DNA from: an uncultured Commensalibacter sp.
GTDB lineage: Bacteria > Pseudomonadota > Alphaproteobacteria > Acetobacterales > Acetobacteraceae
Direction: 5' to 3'
Assembly (NCBI GenBank): GCA_945266285.1
Contig: CALYOP010000001.1
Coordinates: forward strand, 186,001 to 250,000
DNA length: 64,000 nt
Below the pieces are notes generated by a model. It did not search any database. It was not told the DNA's origin and saw only the letters and a program-made list of their open reading frames with translations. The translations under genes and the position numbers were made by a program. This document shows positions 58,038 through 64,000 of this stretch, in pieces. The first letter of the stretch is position 1. Each line of letters opens with the position of its first letter.

Positions 58038-58669
58038 TTTGGCACATCCCTTCTTTCGCTATTTCATTAATGTGCGGTATTGCCTTTTTGGCCTATATGA
58101 TTGGTAGCATTCCTTTTGGATTGGTTATCAGCATTTTAGGCGGAATTGGTGATGTCCGTAAAATAGGTTCAGGAAATATAGGCGCAACCAATGTCCTAAG
58201 GAGCGGAAGTAAAAAACTGGCTGCCTTAACTTTGTTGTTTGATATGGGCAAAGGGGCTTTTGCTGTTTTTTGCGCTTATATTTATTGCGTTAGTTTCCCC
58301 ATGCAGGCCGAAGCATTGGCTGCTATTTTTGTCGTCATTGGACATTGTTTTCCGGTGTGGTTAAAATTTAAAGGCGGCAAAGGTGTTGCAACTGGTCTTG
58401 GTGTAAGTCTTGCCTTAACGCCTATTGCGGGAATTCTAATTTGCTTGATTTGGTTAATTGCTGCTAAGTTATCGAAAATCTCTTCTGTAGGTGCACTTGC
58501 TTCTTTTGTTGCTTGGCCTATTTTGGTTTTTATTCTCAGTGGCTTTAATCTTCAGACACCGCTTTTATTCCCCGCTTTGGTTATCAGCATTATTATCATT
58601 TGGCGTCACCAGATGAATATTTACCGTTTATCGGTTGGTACTGAACCAAAAATTGGCGAAAAAAAATAA
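58034..58669 (+). CDS. plsY: Acyl-phosphate glycerol-3-phosphate acyltransferase
   Basis: Integral membrane enzyme that makes lysophosphatidic acid from acyl-phosphate. Five transmembrane helices and the three family motifs: GSIPFG near residue 26, GSGNIGATNVLR near 48 and the FKGGKGVATGLG loop near 115. GTG start overlaps the pyrC' stop. 211 residues. The small insertion between helices and the basic end are ordinary. Confidence 0.95.
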   Translation: MIWHIPSFAISLMCGIAFLAYMIGSIPFGLVISILGGIGDVRKIGSGNIGATNVLRSGSKKLAALTLLFDMGKGAFAVFCAYIYCVSFPMQAEALAAIFVVIGHCFPVWLKFKGGKGVATGLGVSLALTPIAGILICLIWLIAAKLSKISSVGALASFVAWPILVFILSGFNLQTPLLFPALVISIIIIWRHQMNIYRLSVGTEPKIGEKK

Positions 58670-58690
58670 TTAAAAAGTCTTTTTGAATAA

Positions 58691-59829
58691 ATGTCTGTCG
58701 CTTTTTCCGAATCTCAATCTGTTCAAATGCTTGTTCCTTATTTACGACTAGCAAGAACCGAAGGAATCGGATCCGTATCATTTAGGCGTTTGTTAGAACG
58801 ATATCAAACGCCTCAAGCGACATTGGAACAATTACCCTTTTTTAAACAAAAACAATTTCGCATTCCTTCCGAAGCAGCCATTATAAAGGAAATTGAAGGT
58901 ACTTTTGCACTTTCTGGAAAATTTCTTATTTGGGGACAGCCGGGCTATCCTGCTGCTTTAGCTGGATTACCTGATGCCCCTTCTATTTTAACTATTTTAG
59001 GGGATGCGACCTTATTACATAAGAAAATGATCGCTATCGTCGTGCACGAAATGCTTCGGCACATGGTTTGCGTATAGCAGAAAGTTTATCAGCAGAAGTT
59101 GCTTCTCATCAGATTGGGGTAATATCGGGACTTGCCCGTGGAATTGATCAGGCTGCACATCGTGGTGCTTTATTTACAAGTTTCACAATTGCTGCCATCG
59201 CTGGGGGAATTGATAAACCCTACCCACAAGAAAATGCAGCTTTACAAGCTCAAATCGCCAAACAAGGTGTAATCATTACCGAATCTCCCCTAGGATCAGC
59301 TCCAAAAGCTATTCATTTTCCACGCAGAAACCGTCTTATCGCTGGTTTATGTTGGGGATGTGTTGTTATCGAAGCGGCTTTGCATTCTGGCAGTCTGATC
59401 ACCGCTCAGCTTGCATTAAATTATGGAAAAACGGTTTTTGCAGTACCTGGATCCCCTCTTGATCCACGTAACCGTGGAAGCAATAACCTATTGCGAATGG
59501 GGGCAGTATTTACAGAATCTGCAGAGGATATTTTATCAGAACTACCATTAGAACCACCAATAAAATCGGTAGATAAACCCATAACTGCTGATGATTTTCC
59601 TCTTTTTAAAGTAGAATCACAATCACCAAAAGCAGTGAATGAGGATAAACACGCAACAACCTTGGAAGAAATAATCCTTGGAATTTTATCATTTACGCCA
59701 ACCCCGATTGACGAAATCGTTCGAAGTTGCAATGTTTCAACAGCAAAAGTTTTAAGCTGTTTAACTGAACTCGAACTTAGTGGAAGAATTCTCTCTCAAC
59801 TAACAGGATATTCTTTGGCACCTCATTAA
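58691..59829 (+). pseudogene. dprA: dprA, DNA-processing protein, interrupted by a one-base deletion
   Basis: DprA loads RecA on incoming single-stranded DNA during natural transformation. The first frame (58691-59077) has the SAM-like N-terminal domain and the start of the Rossmann fold (ILGDATLL, then KKMIAIV). It then goes out of frame at GTC-GTG and stops at 59075-59077. The +1 frame continues perfectly (ARNASAHGLR, SGLARGIDQAAHRGAL, RNRLIAG, AVPGSPLDPRN) to a winged-helix C-terminus. The expected GGT at 59042 reads GT, so one G is missing there. As read, the product is truncated to 128 residues and has no DNA-binding fold. Confidence 0.85.
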
Positions 59830-60086
59830 AAATAAGATTTGAGAATTCCATATTTATCATATTACATAGTGATACATAATTCGTTGAAATTAGGTAAAAA
59901 AAATCTTTAATATTAACGCTTAAACAAAGTTACACTTTTATTTTTATCGTAAATTCTGCCATAATTGTAAGAGGTATCAATTAACGTGCAGGAAAGACTT
60001 GCGCACAAAATAGAAAAATATATTATCTTTCGTTTCTAAAATTGAATTTCAATCCATCCAAACAAGCAACCCTGTCTGGAGGCAGA

Positions 60087-62690
60087 ATGGCTGACGTTAT
60101 TGTAGTGGAATCACCTGCCAAAGCGAAAACAATTAATAAATATCTTGGAAACCAATATACCGTTTTGGCGTCTTTTGGTCATGTCCGTGATCTTCCACCT
60201 AAAGATGGCAGCGTTCGCCCTGACGAAAATTTTGCTATGGATTGGCAAGCGGATGAACGAGGAAATAAACAAATCAAAGCGATTGCCCAAGCTTTAAAAC
60301 AGGCCAAAAATCTTTATCTTGCCACTGACCCGGATCGCGAAGGTGAAGCCATTTCTTGGCATGTTCGGGCAATGTTAGAAGAAAAAAAGCTTCTTAAAAA
60401 TATACAAGTTCATCGGGTTACTTTTAACGAAATTACGAAACAGGCTGTTCAAACAGCTATGAAAAACCCTAGAAAATTAGACCAGCCTTTAATTGAAGCT
60501 TACCTTGCTAGAAGAGCATTAGATTATTTGGTTGGTTTTACTTTATCTCCTGTTTTGTGGCGCAAGCTTCCAGGCGCACGCAGTGCAGGTCGTGTACAAT
60601 CGGTAGCTTTACGTTTAATTTGTGAGCGCGAAGCAGAAATAGAAGTCTTTCGTTCTCGTGAATATTGGACAATAACAGGTAATTTTTTAACGGCTGCTAA
60701 AGCACCATTTACAGCACGCTTAACGCATCTTGAGGGAAAGAAACTTGAACAATTTGATTTAAATAACGAAGAGCTTGCAAAACAAGCCTGCGCACAGATT
60801 GAAAAAAGTAATTACTTTGTAAATGCTATCGAACGCAAAAAAACCAAAAGAAATCCAGCCCCTCCCTTTACAACCTCTACCCTTCAGCAGGAAGCTTCGC
60901 GTAAGCTTTATATGAGTGCGCAAAATACTATGAGAACCGCGCAACAGCTTTACGAAGGAATTGATCTCGGCGGCGAAAGTGTCGGTTTGATTACTTACAT
61001 GAGAACGGATGGTGTTCAGATGGCTAACGAAGCCATTCAATCTATTCGTTCTTATATTGATCAAAATCTTGGAAAAAAATATCTGCCTTCTGCAGCACGG
61101 AAATACACAAGCAAAGCCAAAAATGCTCAGGAAGCACACGAAGCTATTCGCCCCACCGATGTGCATCGCACACCCGAACAAGTTGCTTCTTTTTTAACAC
61201 AAGATCAAAAACGCCTTTATGAATTGATTTGGAAACGCGCCGTTGCAAGTCAGATGCAATCAGCCGAGTTGGATCAAGTAGCGGTCATCCTTTGTGAAGA
61301 TACCCAGAAAATACAATTCCGTGCCACGGGATCAATTGTAACCTTTGACGGCTTTTTGAAACTTTATAGCGAAAGCGTCGATGATTCGGATCCCAAAAAA
61401 GGTGACGCTTCTGAACAACGTATGTTGCCTCCGATGCAAGAGAAAGAAAATGTTGCTACACAAAAGCTATTATCAGAGCAACATTTTACGCAGCCACCGC
61501 CACGTTATACCGAAGCTTCATTAGTCAAAAAAATGGAGGAACTTGGTATTGGAAGACCTTCAACTTATGCTTCTATTCTTGGGTTGTTGCGAGATCGTGA
61601 ATATGTAAGCTTGGAAAACCGTCATTTTACACCACAAGACCGTGGAAGATTAGTCACCGCGTTCTTAACTTCGTTTTTTCAACGCTATGTCGATGTTGGT
61701 TTTACAGCTAATCTGGAAGAGCAATTAGATAATATTTCCGATGGTAAAGCGCAATGGAAACAGGTTTTACAAGCTTTTTGGGAGAATTTCTCCAAAGCTG
61801 TCGCTCAAACCAAAGATCTGAAAATATCGGATGTTATTGATGCCTTGGATCAAGATCTTGGCCCTCATTTTTTCTCTCCCAACGAAGATGGCTCTGATCC
61901 CAGACAATGCCAAGCCTGTGGAACAGGTCGACTTCATTTAAAATTAGGAAGATATGGTGCTTTTATTGGATGCACCAATTATCCTGAATGCCAATATACA
62001 CGGAAACTAAGTGTTGAGGGTGGAATTGAACAAGTTGATGAAACCTTAAAAGAAGGAATTCGTCTGCTTGGTCAAAATCCAGAAACAAACGAACCTATTA
62101 TGGTTAAACGGGGACCTTATGGTCTTTATATCCAACAAGGAGAACCCAACCCAGAAGATAAAAAATCAAAACCAAAACGTGCAGCTATTCCAAGACCTCT
62201 GGATGGTAATACGATAACGCTGGATCAAGCTTTAGGATTGTTATCATTACCGCGGAAAGTAGGTATCCATCCTGAAACAGGAGAAGAAATCAAAGCAAAT
62301 ATTGGACGCTTTGGACCTTATGTACAAATGGGCAGTATTTTTGCCTCTTTGGACAAGGACGAAGATGTTCTTGCTGTAGGCTTAAATCGTGCCGTAGATG
62401 TACTTGCAAAAAAAATGGCTTCTATAAAAACACTTGGATTACATCCCAAGGATCAAGAAGCTGTATTATTGCGTAAAGGACGTTTTGGTTATTATTTACA
62501 ACATGGAAAAACCATAGCAACCTTATCCAAAGGGGATGACGGTTCTCAAATTTCTTTGGAAGATGCAATCAAGCAATTAGCAGAAAAAGGTAAGGAAACC
62601 AAAAGTAAAACAAAAAGCAAAAAAGCCACGTCAACGAGAAAGAAAGCACCTGTCAAAAAGAAAACAGAAAAAAAGAAATCTGAAACTTAA
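60087..62690 (+). CDS. topA: DNA topoisomerase I
   Basis: Relaxes negative supercoils. Start ATG 60087 with GGAGG (60078-60082) upstream. TOPRIM at ~2-110 (VIVVESPAKAKTINKYLG; DPDREGEAISW near 93), the catalytic Tyr in GLITYMRTDG near 306, and a C-terminal part with one zinc ribbon (CQACG ... GCTNYPEC) and repeated TopoI C-terminal motifs (GPYGLYIQQG, GRFGPYVQMG, GRFGYYLQHG). The last ~40 residues are lysine-rich, probably binding DNA or RNA polymerase. Total 867 residues. Confidence 0.96.
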   Translation: MADVIVVESPAKAKTINKYLGNQYTVLASFGHVRDLPPKDGSVRPDENFAMDWQADERGNKQIKAIAQALKQAKNLYLATDPDREGEAISWHVRAMLEEKKLLKNIQVHRVTFNEITKQAVQTAMKNPRKLDQPLIEAYLARRALDYLVGFTLSPVLWRKLPGARSAGRVQSVALRLICEREAEIEVFRSREYWTITGNFLTAAKAPFTARLTHLEGKKLEQFDLNNEELAKQACAQIEKSNYFVNAIERKKTKRNPAPPFTTSTLQQEASRKLYMSAQNTMRTAQQLYEGIDLGGESVGLITYMRTDGVQMANEAIQSIRSYIDQNLGKKYLPSAARKYTSKAKNAQEAHEAIRPTDVHRTPEQVASFLTQDQKRLYELIWKRAVASQMQSAELDQVAVILCEDTQKIQFRATGSIVTFDGFLKLYSESVDDSDPKKGDASEQRMLPPMQEKENVATQKLLSEQHFTQPPPRYTEASLVKKMEELGIGRPSTYASILGLLRDREYVSLENRHFTPQDRGRLVTAFLTSFFQRYVDVGFTANLEEQLDNISDGKAQWKQVLQAFWENFSKAVAQTKDLKISDVIDALDQDLGPHFFSPNEDGSDPRQCQACGTGRLHLKLGRYGAFIGCTNYPECQYTRKLSVEGGIEQVDETLKEGIRLLGQNPETNEPIMVKRGPYGLYIQQGEPNPEDKKSKPKRAAIPRPLDGNTITLDQALGLLSLPRKVGIHPETGEEIKANIGRFGPYVQMGSIFASLDKDEDVLAVGLNRAVDVLAKKMASIKTLGLHPKDQEAVLLRKGRFGYYLQHGKTIATLSKGDDGSQISLEDAIKQLAEKGKETKSKTKSKKATSTRKKAPVKKKTEKKKSET

Positions 62691-62851
62691 AATCTCAAGC
62701 AAATTATATGTTTCTACGCAACAGGGTTAGATATTTTTGCAACAGTTTTACGAAAGAAACCATTTCCCTAGTTTAATTATAGAATTTACATTTTAATTAT
62801 AATTATAAAGATTTAATGATTATTGATTGAATCTATTTTTCATAATGGAGA

Positions 62852-64000
62852 ATGACAATTTCGTCCATAATAAGACAAAATGCATATTGCCTTTTGTTCC
62901 TTGATTTTTTGACTTTCAAGCTATCATGGCGATATTTTCCCCTACCGCCTTGTAAAAAGGTGGTAACTTTTAGTCTTTTTATTCTCCAATTTGCTGTTCT
63001 TGCTCACTCCATTTCACCAGGTTTTGCGCAAAGTCCTAATCCTCCTGCTCAAGCACCCCAAAACAATTTTGATAAAGATATGTCAATGAGTGTGATTTCA
63101 ACAGCGTTGACATTCTTGGAACCCCGCACGATTGACGAACATACCATTAGCAAATTTAGTCTATGGGGATTAAACGGTTTAAACGCAATTGATCCATCCT
63201 TTTCTGTTAAGGTAAATAAAGATCAAGATAAAAATGCGAATACGATTCAGCTCTTACAAACACAAAACGTGATTTTTTCCACACTCAAACCATCTGACAA
63301 TGATATCAAATCATGGACGAGTGTTATTGTTGATATGTGGGCTGCAGCTTGGAATCATTCGGCAGCTTTACGAAATGCAACAAACCAAGGAATTATCCAA
63401 AATTTCTTTGATGAACTATTTGATCATATGGATCCCTATTCACGATATATCGGTCCTAGCTCGGCAAATCATGATCGGACTATTCGTGAAGGGGGTAAGG
63501 CGGATATCGGTATAAGCCTTGTCAAACAAGGGAAATTTATCGTTGTTAATTCAATCAATACAAACGGACCTGCCTGGGCGGCTGGTATCGTTATCGGACA
63601 ACATTTATCAAAAGTTGATGGGAAAACTACGCAAGGTCAATCTATTGAGACCGTGCGAGATTGGTTAAAAGGTGATGAAGGTAGCACGGTCAAACTATCG
63701 CTCATCACACCGAAAACACGAAAAGCAACGACGCTTTCATTAACAAGAATATCAGTTCCACCCGAAACAGTTACAGCATTTACCAGTGGTAATATTCTTA
63801 TCTTAAAAATTGCTTTTTTCTCTTCAAATACAGCAGAGGAAATTAGCCAATATATTGATCAAGCCATGTATGATTTGAAATTATCAGGTTTGATTTTAGA
63901 TGTTCGTGGCAATCGTGGCGGTGTATTACAACAGGCGATTACCAGTGTAGCTTTGTTACTTGATCAAGGGATTGCGGCAACAACTTATGGTCGTGATCCT
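62852..64000 (+). CDS. S41-family C-terminal processing peptidase (CtpA-like), runs off the window
   Basis: Partial: 383 codons are inside the window and the end is missing. A long N-terminal stretch of ~65 residues with a hydrophobic segment (FILQFAVLAHS) and FAQ-S resembles a signal peptide. Then LFDHMDPYSRYIGP near residue 190, a PDZ domain (~210-300, with GISLVKQGKF and GPAWAAGIVIGQ), and the first part of the S41 catalytic domain (LILDVRGNRGGVLQQA near 350). The catalytic Ser-Lys pair lies beyond the window. ATG 62852 has only a short GGAG spacing; a downstream start is possible. Confidence 0.8.
   Translation, partial: MTISSIIRQNAYCLLFLDFLTFKLSWRYFPLPPCKKVVTFSLFILQFAVLAHSISPGFAQSPNPPAQAPQNNFDKDMSMSVISTALTFLEPRTIDEHTISKFSLWGLNGLNAIDPSFSVKVNKDQDKNANTIQLLQTQNVIFSTLKPSDNDIKSWTSVIVDMWAAAWNHSAALRNATNQGIIQNFFDELFDHMDPYSRYIGPSSANHDRTIREGGKADIGISLVKQGKFIVVNSINTNGPAWAAGIVIGQHLSKVDGKTTQGQSIETVRDWLKGDEGSTVKLSLITPKTRKATTLSLTRISVPPETVTAFTSGNILILKIAFFSSNTAEEISQYIDQAMYDLKLSGLILDVRGNRGGVLQQAITSVALLLDQGIAATTYGRDP

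Noticed and set aside
60759-61181. 140-residue minus-strand frame inside topA
   Set aside because: Antisense to well-conserved topA codons; Cys/Phe-rich and without homologous motifs.

Overview
The window is a gene-dense, AT-rich stretch of an alphaproteobacterial chromosome. Several things fit Acetobacteraceae: a FYDLN-acid zinc-ribbon protein, a SUV3-type helicase, a DUF2628 gene inside the histidine cluster, two glutamyl-tRNA synthetases, a class II DAHP synthase, and the order pyrB-pyrC'-plsY-dprA-topA. The strong AT bias suggests an insect-gut member such as Commensalibacter. That placement is inferred from gene content and base composition, not from a database search. I see no prophage, insertion sequence, CRISPR array, rRNA or tRNA.

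Layout. 0.2-3 kb: lepA and an EamA exporter. 3.1-13.2 kb: three minus-strand glycosyltransferase genes, two of them very large. One encodes 1791 residues with three tandem ~290-residue modules, each holding seven FD-x-x-WY / HY sub-repeats, followed by GT2 and GT4 domains. The other encodes 1132 residues with CgeB-like and GT4 domains and a duplicated C-terminal domain, and it carries a nine-base C:G tract at a glycine-rich motif. 13.4-17.4 kb: aroA-cmk-rpsA. 17.5-23.2 kb: the FYDLN protein, a pdxST pair divergent from a MocR/PdxR regulator, queG, a ribbon-helix-helix protein and a TerB/DnaJ protein. 23.2-32.6 kb: membrane proteins, an M16 peptidase, the second gltX, pncB with a coupled small gene, and aroG. 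32.9-45.9 kb: metQNI, alkB, a small secreted protein, gor-fpr, the SUV3-type helicase, a FUSC transporter, a UbiH-family hydroxylase and a nitroreductase. 46.1-51.4 kb: hisB-DUF2628-hisH-GNAT-hisA-hisF-hisE-hinT-nth. 51.6-59.8 kb: a broken LprI-like gene, comEC, gltX, pyrB, a dihydroorotase homologue without its metal ligands, plsY and a frameshifted dprA. 60-64 kb: topA and the start of an S41 peptidase that runs off the window.

How the genes fit together. Most are housekeeping: histidine, pyrimidine and aromatic synthesis, vitamin B6, NAD salvage, redox balance and translation. The accessory part is the glycosyltransferase block, which probably builds or decorates a surface glycan or glycoprotein. 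Both natural-transformation genes here are damaged or doubtful: dprA has a one-base frameshift, and comEC has no ATG, GTG or TTG where its family would begin. This suggests that competence is decaying, unless these are sequencing errors.

Most worth following up: the repeat architecture of the giant glycosyltransferase, the possible phase-variable C:G tract, the pdxR-pdxST route in an alphaproteobacterium, and the disrupted dprA/comEC pair.
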